A stretch of 64,000 nucleotides of DNA from contig NW_026947507.1 in NCBI RefSeq assembly GCF_034190915.1, positions 34,199,001-34,263,000 of the forward strand, read 5' to 3'. Positions 11,701-22,470 of this stretch are shown in pieces. This stretch comes from Cavia porcellus. Lineage: Eukaryota; Chordata; Mammalia; Rodentia; Caviidae. The notes beneath the pieces were generated by a model. That model was not told the origin of the DNA. It made no database searches and saw only the letters and a list, made by a program, of their open reading frames with translations. Numbering within the stretch: the stretch's first letter is position 1; each line of letters starts with the position of its first letter. Made by a program: the position numbers and the translations under genes.

Positions 11701-13589
11701 CCAGAGTTAAAAGCTCAGTCATAATTTGTCCCACTGCAAGGAGTTTCCAATACTCTGTCTTCTCTTTCCTGAATCTTTTTCATTATATGAACTACAGATG
11801 GAAGGTCAGGAGCCACACTAATTACATTAGATTATCTGAAATGTCAGGAACCATGATGATTACAGGTACTTTGTGTCTCTTTCTAGGGTGACGCTGTTAA
11901 AGTAATTTCGTTTCAACACTTCCAACAAAACTATGTTTCCATCCAAATTCTTTATCCCAAACACTATTGCTGAAATTACATAACTTGTTATCACACACTG
12001 ACGTTTCTCAGAAGCATCTTTTCCAAATCTTTGTACCCTCTACCTGGAATTAGCTAGGTAAAACCTAGACAGACATTGTTTGTGCACCCTTCAGGAAAAA
12101 ATTTGGGAACTTCTATTTCTTTCACTCTTTCTCTTAGTTTTACAGTCTTAATATGATTTTGTTACTATTGAATTATTGGTTAAGAAAATTACAACAACTT
12201 TTTCAGCTTTTAGTTAGTAAATCTTAATTATATGCATATAACCTTTCTTTCAAGAAACACTTGAATGCATACATTGTTCTTGAATAAATTTATAATTTTA
12301 AGACTCAATTCCATTTTAGTAGTTGTAGGACTCATCATCATGATTTCTACCCTGCAGCCACCTCAGGCTCGGGCTCTCACTCTTGTTCAGCACGTAAAGT
12401 TATGTTCAAGCTAGTTTTTGCTACAGTATAGAGGAGTGGTACATTTTCTGGGCACTTGCATATTTGTTAAGAAAACTAAAATGATTATAATTTTTTTCAC
12501 TTAACAAATTCCCTCCCCTTAGGATCCTATAAGGCTGTTCCATTACCTTTTGCCTTTGATGTTACCAGGAGAACCCTGAGGCCTATGGGTTCTGTTCTTT
12601 TGTAGCTATGTACATTAAAATTGTTTTGGCAGTAAGGAAAAGAGCATGACTCTAGCACATTTAAGAGAATAGGAGTTTTTTAAAGGAGTATAGTACACAG
12701 CTCAAGGAAGAATTGAAATCCAAGCTTTAGGAAGGCTGAGAAACAAGGTAAGCATGGTGGCCTTATGGATCTTTCCAGACTGAGGCTATGCAGGTGACTT
12801 AGCCAGAACATTTGAGACAAGGTCATATGTCTATTCAGGTTTCTCACTCCTTGGAGAGTTCATATTGCTTCCACTTTAGGCAGCTGCCCCACCGCAATCT
12901 CAAGCATCACTGGCCAATATATTCATCTCTAGTGGACCAGTGATGCACCACTGTGAGCCAGGGGTCCCTGACAAGAAGAATCCCTGAGAATTGGTGAGTC
13001 AGTTGGTCTGCTACCCATTGGAGTAACCTAAATCTTTCTTCATGAAATATTAGTGCTTTTTATTCTTGTTATATAAATTCATCAATCACTAGAATAGTTT
13101 AGAAACTCAGGATTTCTTTAGCTTAGGAATATTTTCTCTAGCAAAATAGTTTTGTTTCTTCTATTTTCTTTGTTCTGATCTCTAGCTCTGAAATCCCAGT
13201 TACCTGGGCATTTTATGATTATTCTTTATCCTCTTCTATTCTAGTAATCTTACTGATGGGCAATTTTTATCTTTTTTTCTTTGGTATTCTGAAAGACTTA
13301 TCCTCCAAATGAAGTGATTCTCTGCAATGTCAACTTCTGTCTTTTAAGGTCTCAAGAAATGATTTAAATACACTTTTCTTTTGGAATCATTTTCCATTCA
13401 CACAAAAGTTGCAATAACACTATATACCATTGCCAGACACCCTCTCTCCTTCCCTGTGAGGTTCACATTGTACATTACAGTGCTATATATGTTACATTGA
13501 AGTCAAGAATAATTGATTGTTGTGATAGTCACAAGTCTTTCTCATGCTTAGTTCCGGAAATCAGAGTTCTAGAATCAAGCTGTAGGTGT
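11701..13589. other. Unassigned AT-rich DNA
   Basis: Mostly plain AT-rich DNA. The stretch at 13050-13400 is pyrimidine-rich and could be further decayed antisense L1, but no diagnostic block was found. No credible open frame. Confidence 0.4.
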
Positions 13590-13895
13590 CCTTGCATAGG
13601 TTTTAACTCAGAACACACTTCCTTTTGTTTTCCAGCTTGTGGTGGCTGCCTGTGTCCCTTGGCTCCCGATTCTGTCTCCATCTTTTAGGTCCCATTTCTA
13701 CCATGGTCCATCACTTTTCTTCAGCTTCTGCCTTTGGCCATCTTGCTCTCCTTTGATAAGGACCTTTGTGGTTACACTGGGCCCACCTGGGCAATCTAGA
13801 ATAGTTCTTAATCTCAGTGTTCTTCCTTTAATTGCATCTGCAAAGCCCTTTATGCCATATAAAGTAGCATATGACCAGATTAGAGGCATTAGAAG
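13590..13895 (-). mobile_element. MLT1-class LTR fragment, reverse strand
   Basis: The antisense middle and 5' part of an MLT1-type LTR is visible in order: 'ccagcttgtggtggctgcct', 'tctgcctttggccatcttgc', 'gataaggacctttgtggtta', 'cactgggcccacctgggcaa' and 'tgcatctgcaaagcccttta'. The 101- and 63-codon frames here are chance products. Confidence 0.6.
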
Positions 13896-14174
13896 AGGGA
13901 TAGCTTGGAGTGCTAGACTTTATTCAGTCCACTACAGAACGTGATTTTATTTTTTATTAAAGCTCTTTCAAGTGTACTCAGCTCCACATTCTCCTTTGAT
14001 CTGAGGCAGTTTCTCAGTCTCAAAGAACAATGTTAACTGTACTTTTTCATTTGTTATTTTTCTTATAATTCTTTCTGTATTATTTATTTATCTTTCCAAC
14101 TCATCCAATATATCTTGTCTCACTTTGATTCTTCTGTCTCTTTATTTTTTTTTCATTTCTTTATTATTTGTCAC
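13896..14174. other. Unassigned T-rich DNA
   Basis: Pyrimidine-rich sequence that may be old antisense L1; not diagnostic. Confidence 0.35.
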
Positions 14175-14320
14175 CACATTTTCTTAGACAGGGTCTTACT
14201 GTGTAACTCTGGCTAGTTTTAAACTTACTATATGGCTCAGGTGAGCCTTGAATGCACAATAATTCTGCCTCAGTTTCCCAAGTGCTGGGATTACAGGTAT
14301 GTGCACATGCCCTGCTCTGT
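14175..14320 (-). mobile_element. B1 SINE, reverse strand
   Basis: Antisense B1 with near-complete landmarks in order: 'agacagggtcttactgtgta', 'ctctggctagttttaaactt', 'tctgcctcagtttcccaagt', 'gctgggattacaggtatgtg'. The adjoining T-rich run is the reversed tail. Confidence 0.8.
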
Positions 14321-15114
14321 CCCTATTTCTTGAAATACACAGTCTTCAGCATTCTATTGGAAATGTCAAGCAATTTACTGAAATTCTTTTTTTTTGTTGC
14401 AGTAAAGGTTTTTGGAAAACTCCTTCCTCTGAGTCATTAAGAGATGTTTCATTGACTTTGTTCTTAGTGCAAGTTTCAAGTATGTTGCAGTTGGTCTATA
14501 GCAACACACAGTGTGTGTAGACGGTGCACCTTCCCAGCTGCATCCACATGACTGATGAAGAATCAATTTCTCTGACCAAGAGAGATGGAAGATATGGGTC
14601 CTGAAATAATGAAGATGACAAAGGAAGAAGAAAACATTTTTTTCCGTCTAATTGCAGATGGTCTTTCTCAGATCAACGTTGGGCAGATGCTTTTTGCTAT
14701 GTATCCATCTGCTTTATGGTTGTAGGAGCTTTCCCCCACGTTTCTGTGAATAACTTGTTTCTCAGCCTATGTTGTTATTGCTGTTAATGGTAGTCTTTAT
14801 TTTTGTCTGATCTAAGCTATGAAATAGACAAGCCTAGAATTCATGGATAAAGTTCCGAATTTCCAAATTGTTCCACAGGGAGTTGGCATTTAAAGTTACA
14901 AGACCTGGTGAGAGAAACGAGTGAAAACACTGACGCAGGCTCAGCACTGAGTGCCAGGTCACTTCACACGTTCGCAGGCTAGCTGCTCTGCGTGTGGGAG
15001 TCCAGAGTTGAAAGCTGTGTCTAGCAGAATGTTATCTCACATGTGCTTCCTGTGTGCGTAGGCAACAGTCTGAAGCAGAATGAAGATTCTAGCTGAGAGA
15101 CGAACTCTGTGAAC
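14321..15114. other. Unassigned DNA
   Basis: No family recognised. The reverse 63-codon frame at 14375-14566 and the overlapping forward ones have no domain. Confidence 0.45.
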
Positions 15115-16950
15115 TTTTGGGAAGATGGTCGAGTGGTAAAGAGCAGAGAAAGAGCTTTTCTAAGATTTGGTGTTCAGATGCTGGAATATAGAAACACGAG
15201 AAAGAGAAAAAGCTGGTCCCTGGGCCCCAGAAAGCATCTGAAGTGAGAACTGAAGCCCACAGGAGAAAGAGTCTTCAAGGAAGAAATAGGTGGCACTGGC
15301 AGGCGGCACTTTCTCCCTGAGCTGTGACTCCTGCATGAGAAAAGCATCTTGAACCTCCAGGTACACGGGACTACAGGCAACCCCTGAGGACTCCACAGAG
15401 AAATGCACCAGTGGGACAGAGCAGTGGATACAGTAGATTGCAGGGACTGGTGAGTAGGAGGTCAAGGAGCCAAATTCAAGCTGGTAGGAGGCGGATGGAA
15501 TGTTACAGGCTGAACAAATCAGGTACCAGCCTCGCAGCCAGAAACCAGGCTGAACTTTAATGGAACTTAAAGGTGCAGAGTTCTAGGATTATCCACTACC
15601 CTGCCATAAATCTACAGCTAGATTGCTGGGTTTAGTCAACACTGATCTGGACTCTGTCTACCAGTAACAGTAGAGATACTTGTCTTGAAATGGACATTAT
15701 TTTATCTTATTTTCTCTTTTATTTCCTTGTTTTTGTTTTGTTTTTCTTTATTATTCTTGGGTTTATATGAGTGTGAACATTATTTCTAGTTTTGTTGTTG
15801 TTCTTCTTTTGTGTTTTTTTTAATATCTCTTCCTTCTCTCTTCCCCTTCTGTCTTCTTCACCAGTTTCCCAAAGTTTGCATAATCTTCCTTGTTTTTTTT
15901 TTTTTTTGTTTGTTTGTTTTTTTTTTTTTTTTTTTTTTTTGGTGGTCCCAGGTATTGAACTCACACTTGCCAGGCAGGCACTTATGCCACTGAGCTATAT
16001 CCCCAGCCCGCATAATCTTCCTTAATCCTCTGGGCTTGCTTCTTCTTTTTCTATTTTTACCCCCAGTCCCCTTTAAATTTTCTCTCCTGAGGGAAAAATT
16101 GCCATACTCATGGCATATTTACCATATATTATTTTCCAGTTTGTTTTAAATTTTGCTATATAACCACAAATCTAGTTCATACAGTTAAATGTTGTAAATT
16201 AGTAGTTACCACAGTTTGCCATGTTCTGGGCTGTTTGAGGTTATTGTTATTACTGACTGTACCACCTTAGCCAAGGTGGCATAAGTCTTCTAGTCCATTG
16301 TTCCTCCTGGTATGCCCAGACAGAGTTTGCTTAAGGGTCATAAAAATACTATAGGCCTGTGCCAAAAAACCAGGTGCTAGGCCAAAAGGGCAGCAATATA
16401 TTCCCTCCAGAAACTGAAGAGGTATGACCTTGTAATGATCTTGCAACAGTCAAAATACAAGAGCCATTGGGGGACATCTCTGAGGAACAGTTATTCCTAA
16501 GGGTTCTAAAGATTAGCAATAAAGCCACTTGGCTTATGCAATTTAAAAGCTTCAACCCAGGAATTAAACAAACAAAAAAAAAGAAGAAAAAGAGAAAGAA
16601 AGAAATTAGAAGACACTGAAGCAAGACACAACCCTAGACTCCAGCTCACCCAAGGCAAACCCAGGATGTAATGAGGTAGAACAATTCAAAAGTCTCCCTT
16701 GTGGACTCTCTGAAGTGGAAGTTACAAAGCAGATGACTGAGGCACTAGAAAAAAAATCAAATGAATTATTAATTTCTCAGATATCTACCGAGATGGTGAC
16801 CATAATGAAAGACATGGTTAGTGAATATAGAGCAGATTTTAAAAAAACATAGAGGAGCTTAGGAAAATCATAGAAACCATGAATACATGACACAAGAAAG
16901 AAAGAGAATCCATGAAACAGATTCAAACAGATATCCAGGAGGTGAGTGCT
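15115..16950 (+). mobile_element. L1 5' end: 5' UTR and start of ORF1, plus strand
   Basis: The start 'gggaagatggtcgagtggta' matches the start of the element at 24.37 kb ('gggaagatggcagattgata'), and both continue with a related block ending in 'cagatgctgga' or 'cagatgctaga'. A long 5' UTR follows, with a T-rich stretch at 15700-15850 and an ID insertion at 15892-16009. From about 16690 the plus strand resembles the N-terminal coiled-coil part of L1 ORF1 (Glu/Lys/Met/Ile-rich), broken by stops. L1 sequence ends near 16950, before the RNA-binding domains. Confidence 0.6.
15892..16009 (-). mobile_element. ID SINE with intact 14-bp target-site duplication
   Basis: Reverse-strand ID element: a long T-rich tail (about 15892-15941), 'ggtattgaactcacacttgc' (antisense B box region) and 'ccactgagctatatccccag' (antisense A box and 5' end). 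It is flanked by a perfect 14-bp direct repeat at 15878-15891 and 16010-16023. The exact duplication and long tail make this one of the younger insertions here. It sits in the 5' UTR of the L1 copy. Confidence 0.85.
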
Positions 16951-16985
16951 GTGACTGGATAGAGCTGAGCTCAAACCACTGAGCA

Positions 16986-17351
16986 TTATGATTTGTGTCT
17001 AAATGTCTCCCCAAACTCTCATGCAGTCATAGGTGGACCTTTTCAGAGGTGACTGAATCCAGAGTGCATGATGCTGGAACTGATTCATAATGTAATGCTA
17101 AGATCAATGGTGCTAGGATTAAGGGTGTAAGTACTACCAGCCATTAAGGCTGGTAGCCTAGATAAAATATAAGGGACAGAAAGAGGCTTCTGTGGTGAGT
17201 AGCTTGGTGCCTGCTGCCTTGCATCTTCTGCCCACCGTGATCTGTTTCTTCTCTGCAATGGCCCTCCACCATACTATCTTGTCTTGGAGCCATCCAACTA
17301 TAAACCTCAACCTCCACAAACTATGAGCTAAATAAACCTGCATAAAATTAA
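16986..17351 (+). mobile_element. Lineage-specific MaLR-like LTR, plus strand, 3'-truncated
   Basis: It aligns by eye with the LTR at 42356-42771 over several blocks: the 5' block with 'gtctccccaaactctcatgc' and 'agtcataggtggacc', a middle block with 'attaagggtg', and the 3' block 'ccacaaactatgagctaaat' plus 'aaacctgcat' around the AATAAA signal. The last 40-50 bp of the LTR are missing and L1 sequence follows directly. Confidence 0.6.
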
Positions 17352-18075
17352 GCACTCCTCCTCTTGAGTTTATATCCAAAGGAAGAGCATTCAGGATCTT
17401 GAAAAGGTACTCACACACCCATGTTATTGCAGCATTGGTCAGAATAACCAAAAGGTAGAAATACCTAAATAGCCATCAGTGGGCGAGTGTATACAGAAAA
17501 CATGATACATACGTGCAATGAAGTGTAGAAAGAAGGTTTTGTCATATGTTACCACACAGATGAATCTACAAGGACTTTATGAGAAAAAAAAAGTCAGTCA
17601 GAAAAAGGCAAAAACTGCATTATTCCCCTCATATGATGTTCTAAAATTGGGTAGACTTACAGCAAATGATGACTAGAGGGAAGGGCTAAGGATTGTTGTT
17701 AAATAGTTTTAGTCACTCAAGATGAAAAGTTGTAGCAATTTGAAAGACAAGAATGTGCACATTTTTACTAATTCCATACTGCAGATTAGAAGGGTAGATG
17801 TCATGTTACATGGTTTTTTCCCCTATCATAGTTTGGTTTATTTGTTAGTTTTGCTTTTTATTTTTTAAGTAGACACTGAGGGTAACAAAGCTAATGTTCA
17901 ATTGGTACTTTCAGGTGGGGAAGATTAAAAAAACATTTCAGAGATGGATGATGACAATGGCTTCACAACACCGAGTGTGGTTAATGCCTCAGAATTGTGC
18001 ATTTATATACAGCTAAAATGGTAATTTTAATCGTGTGGGAGACTTTGCCCGAATGAAAAATTGAAAAAACAAGAA
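17352..18075 (+). mobile_element. L1 3' portion: ORF2 C-terminus and 3' UTR, plus strand
   Basis: The block 'cacacacccatgttattgca' / 'gcattggtcagaataaccaa' / 'gccatcagtgggcgagtgta' is the plus-strand ORF2 C-terminal region, followed by an old L1M-type 3' UTR with 'cagagatggatgatgacaat' near 17938. With the 5' segment at 15.1-16.95 kb it may be one L1 that lost nearly all of ORF2, with an LTR at the junction. Two separate insertions are the alternative. Confidence 0.65.
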
Positions 18076-18741
18076 TTAAGGTTTCATCTTCATGGGGTAG
18101 CATCTGGTTGGATTTGTAAGGTTCTACAGCTCCATAAGCATCCAGTCTAGGAACAAAAGCTTGATGGTAATTCTTACAAACATCCACCTGTCCACACTGT
18201 ATCATTTGGAGCTTCCTTGCTTGGGCTGATCCATACTGAAAGTGAGTTCAGAAGCACACTATTCAAATAATTTCATGTCCAACCTCCTTTATTGCTTCTG
18301 CAGTTGGAAGGAGTTGTGAGAAGGAATTGGAGTCTGATACTGTGGAAGGTAATTAGAAGGCTACTTCTCCCTCTCTTCCCTGTCTTAGGCGGTGGTGGCT
18401 CCCCAAGTGCTGCAGGCTACTTTCAATATATGCAAACCAGGCCCCTCCTTTCTATGTTTGATTCTGAGCTCTAGTCAGCAATGCTGAGGACAACAGCTCT
18501 TCCATAGGCACAGAGGTACGCAGGAAGACTTTCTTGCTACTAGAGGGCCCAGATAAACTAAGCTGACCTGAAATGCAGGAGTTTCCTCATCATTAAGTGT
18601 ATTGTCAATGGCATTCCTATTTGTGAAGAATATGGAATTTAGAATCTTTATTTTTTTTAATCCAGGAATAAACAGACTTTCGTTTTTGTTTTGTCTAAGA
18701 GAAAAGGGGATGGAAAGGGTACCCAATCACGTCGATCTACA
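18076..18741. other. Unassigned DNA
   Basis: No recognised repeat. The overlapping 60-83-codon frames on both strands have no domain. Confidence 0.45.
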
Positions 18742-18880
18742 CCACCTTGGCTGGGTGGGGTGGTGCATCCCTGCAATCCCAGCATTCTGTGAAACGGAGG
18801 CAAGAGGATCACAGGTTCAAACCCAGCTGGGGAAACTTAGTGACTAGAAAACTTTATCTCAAAAATATTTTTAAAAATCG
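18742..18880 (+). mobile_element. B1 SINE, plus strand
   Basis: B1 body in order: 'ggctgggtggggtggtgcat', 'ccctgcaatcccagcattct', 'aggatcacaggttcaaaccc', then an A/T-rich tail near 18860-18880. No ID half is recognisable after it. Confidence 0.75.
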
Positions 18881-18889
18881 TTGCATTGA

Positions 18890-19800
18890 CTTTGTCCTAT
18901 TATTTTTTAAAATTTTAATTAAAATGTTATATGTTTATGACACACTTGATCACTTTTGATGTCCTATCCCCCCTCCCTCCCCTCTCTCCTATCTCCAGAT
19001 CTCTTTCCCTGTCTTCAAAAGGCTACCTCTGTTTCCTATCATTTCACCTTTATTTGCTCTTTACATTACTTATTTTGGTTTTTCATATAAAAGAAATCAT
19101 GCAATATTTAACCTTCTGTGCCTCATTTATTTCAATTCACATCGCAGTCTCATGATACATCCATTTTCCTAAATGACTCAAATTTATCCTTCTTAATGGC
19201 TGACCGTATATATAGCCATTGTGTGTATACCACATTTTTATCCATTTTTCTGTTGATAGACATCTAGGCTATTTCCACAATTTTTCTATGTGCTATAAAC
19301 ACGGCTATGCAGGTTTCATTACATGATGATTTTAACTCTTTTGGGAAGAAAACCCAGAGAGGTACAACAGGGCCAAATGACATTACTATCTTTAGATTTT
19401 CTGGGGAAACTTCATACTGATTTTCATAGTGGTTGTTCTAGTTTATGTTTCTACCTCCAGTGTAGAAGGGTCCTATTCCCCTCACAGCCCCACCAGCATT
19501 TGTAGTTTTTAAATCCTCCAGGATAGTCATTCTTTCTGCAGTCAGAAGGAATCCCAGTGTTGTTTTGACTTGCAGTTTCTTAATGGGCAATGATGCTAAG
19601 CATTGTCTCATGTACTTACTGACCTTTTATACATTATTTTTTTGAGAAGTATCTAATCATTTCAATTGTTCAGTGTTTAATTAGATCTTTTGTTGAGGAG
19701 GTTAATGTTTTTTTAATTCTTTGCATGTTCTGGATACTATCCCTCTGTCAGAAGAGCAGTTGGAAATTTCTTTTGCCATTCTGTATGCTGACGCTTTGAA
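18890..19800 (-). mobile_element. L1 3' end with ORF2 C-terminal region, reverse strand
   Basis: Longest of the simple L1 3' ends here. From a T-rich start it runs through the 3' UTR (pyrimidine-rich near 18965-19010, 'gaaatcatgcaatatttaac') into antisense ORF2 ('ccattgtgtgtataccacat', 'ctgttgatagacatctaggc', 'cagccccaccagcatttgta'). It is 5'-truncated near 19800. It ties the short 3' UTR fragments at 4.9, 6.1 and 9.2 kb to L1. Confidence 0.8.
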
Positions 19801-19807
19801 AAAAGTT

Positions 19808-19895
19808 ACTTTTAAAGGACTAGGGATATAGCTCAGTGTGAAGGTCCTAGGTTCAATCCTTAGCGTCACAAAAACAAACAAATTAATAATTAAGT
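19808..19895 (+). mobile_element. ID SINE, plus strand
   Basis: 'ggactagggatatagctcag' (5' end and A box), a shortened middle, 'aggttcaatccttagcgtca' (B box region), then an A-rich tail. It sits at the truncated end of the L1. Confidence 0.75.
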
Positions 19896-20174
19896 AAGTC
19901 TGGACCATCTTATTCATTTAATGATTCCATGAGTATTTCTTTATCATCCATTCTGTGCCAAGTGAAGGCCAAGAAAAATCAGGCGCAATTAAGGTAGAGA
20001 CAGACACCTTCAACTCATCTGAGCAGACATCTCTGTATAGTTTCATCTTTCCTTTGATATGTTCTATGCAAGAAGATGTTAATACCATGTTATATGCACA
20101 GCAATATAATATATAAAGAATTACAGGCTGAAACATAAGACTGGCTCTAAAAGGCTTATGATAAAATTAGAGTT
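19896..20174. other. Unassigned DNA
   Basis: No recognised element; the reverse 72-codon frame here has no domain. Confidence 0.4.
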
Positions 20175-20303
20175 ATTATTTTATTTTGGTTTTTCAAGAC
20201 AGGGTCTCACCATGCAGCACAGGCTGACCTCAAACTTTGAGTAATCTTCCTGCCTCAGCCTGCACATGGGGATATTAGAGGCATGTGCTACCAGGCCCTG
20301 ATA
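20175..20303 (-). mobile_element. B1 SINE, reverse strand
   Basis: Antisense B1: 'ttcaagacagggtctcacca', 'caggctgacctcaaactttg', 'cttcctgcctcagcctgcac', 'ggcatgtgctaccaggccct'. Confidence 0.8.
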
Positions 20304-22154
20304 GAAGTGTTATTTTAAATTTTAACTAAGACCACACTACCATGTACAAAGTCTCAAAGCAGTTCATGATTGTCAACTAGATTCTATAGAAAATTAATTT
20401 TTGAGGGTAAATGATCAGTGGAACTAAAGTGATCAGAGAAAGCTCAGTGGAGAATTTAAGATTTAGGAAAAAATCTCAGAATCTCATCTTGAGAAGGGCT
20501 GTAGTTTTCAGAGACCCTGAGCCTTCAGTGAGAGCATTCTCTTATCTAGGTAACAAGCACACAGGGAAGGGGTGGCACTTTCCTTCGTGTTCAGAAGACT
20601 CGCCAAACAGCCAAAAATAGGAATCTCCAAGATGGTCTGTGGGTGAGGTGAGCAGCAGCTTTCCCAGTGCGGTTATTATTAGGTACAGATCATTTTAGGT
20701 GAGTTTGTTCCATAAAATACAAACTCTGAGTCACTCTCTGCATCTCTAACTTCAAGTCCATGCCTGTCCCAGTAAAGAAAGTCTAAGAGTTTTCTTTTTA
20801 TGCTAAGGACCCTCCCCTACTCATGACTGATTTTAGGAAAGGAGAGAAACCCATCTTTTGTTTCTGAGTGGGTGAAACGTCTGTGTGATCAATTTCCAGA
20901 ATAACTGTAGCTCAGTGAGCATTAAAGCTACAAGACAAGTGATACAAGGGAACCCCCTCAGCAAAGGCACAATTTTGCATATTGTCTACCTAGTGTTATC
21001 TAAGCAGTTGAGAGAGGTATCTCTATTGCAGAATAGGAGCCTCCTATGCCAATCGGGTTCCAGTGTCTGAAATAGCAACAGCGGCATTATTGACTCATTC
21101 CTTTCATTTTCTCTCTGCCTGAGTTCTTTTCCATGCAGGAAATAATTCATTCTGAACCACTAGTAAAAAGTCAGACCTGCATGCATGAGTTGCTTTGGAT
21201 AGGGAAATGCAGAATGTGGAGTAAAACGAATGTTACACCCTGAGAGAACCTCAGCTCACTTAGAATGTATCTAACATCATCCTACCTTAGCCTAAGGATA
21301 GGAAGAGGCCTCTAAGGATATGGAGAACCACTCTCAGCACTGATGCAACTCACAGTGCTGAGACTGAACAGGACCTGCAAAGGGCGTGCATGATTCTTCT
21401 TACTTCAGAAAGGCAGCTGGTCTTCTTGGATCCCTTGTTGCTATGAGTGTTTTCTGGGGCTTTCAGGATACAGAATGGCTGTCTTGCATTTCTTTAGTTT
21501 TTGCTTGTGCTGTCACTTGCCACTTACCTCTATTTGCTTTTGCAGCTGAATAGAGCACACTCACACCCATGTCTCTACCATGTCATTGAAATATACAAGG
21601 ACAAGGACAGTGCCGCTATTTCTCTCCTTCCTTACTAGGAGTTCCCAGGCTGGGCATTCCATCCAATACCTTCATCTATCATAGGCCAAGTCCTGAGAAT
21701 GTGACATGGTCTTGCCATCACCAAGCTCAGAAAAGAGGAATGTATATTAAAAAATGAGAAAAACTATTTGGAGGTAATTAAAACAAAATATCAGGAGCTA
21801 GTTTTTTCATACCAAGGGATATCAGGAAATGCTTCATAGAAATCTGGAAGTCCCTGACTGTGCAGTGGGAAACTCCTGGGCTTCCTAGCATGCATAAGGA
21901 CTTCCACGTGAGCCATCAGGGTTGGGCCAAACACCATGGATAAAAGGGAATCTAAAACCAGGCATAACTTTCTATGACAGCAGATTCAGTGTGTCTGCTG
22001 TGTGCTAAAGAACTAATAAAGGCAAATGTGGTCCAGGCAGGAAGTGGTGCTTGGGCTTCTAACTGGCTGGTAAATCGTAGTTTCATCTGGTTGTAGGCAT
22101 CATCTTATACTGGCAATCTAGAAGACTGATGAGCAGTCAGACCTCAAGACGTGA
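20304..22154. other. Unassigned DNA
   Basis: About 1.85 kb with no recognised repeat, RNA gene or exon. The open frames (60-70 codons) lack domains. Confidence 0.45.
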
Positions 22155-22285
22155 CTGTTCATCTGAGTGAGGCACCACAAGCCTAAAATCCCAGTACTTT
22201 GGGAGGTTGAAGTAGGGGGATTGCAAGTTCAAGGGTAGCCTGGGAAACTTTGCAATGTAGCTAAGTCCTGCCTCAAATATGTATT
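22155..22285 (+). mobile_element. B1 SINE, plus strand
   Basis: 'cctaaaatcccagtactttg', 'ggaggttgaagtagggggat', 'gcaagttcaagggtagcctg' and a diverged tail. A short imperfect TG stretch follows at 22285-22310. Confidence 0.75.
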
Positions 22286-22433
22286 TGTGTGTGTGTGCAT
22301 ATGTGTGTTAACAGGAAATTGAATGGGCAAGTGAAATTTGGCAGGAATTAGCTGAACTCTATTTCTAAAGGATACACACAGCCACCAAGTAGAACGTCTA
22401 AGTAGGACATTGTTTGCTAAGGAAGAACAAGTA

Positions 22434-22470
22434 AGGAAGGAAGGAAGGAAAGAAGGAAATAAGGAAGGCA
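22434..22470. repeat. (GGAA)n simple repeat
   Basis: Interrupted run of GGAA/AGGA units in a purine-rich stretch. Confidence 0.8.

Noticed and set aside
15700..15960. Long pyrimidine/T-rich region as a polypyrimidine regulatory element
   Set aside because: Explained by the L1 5' UTR T-rich stretch and the reversed ID tail.
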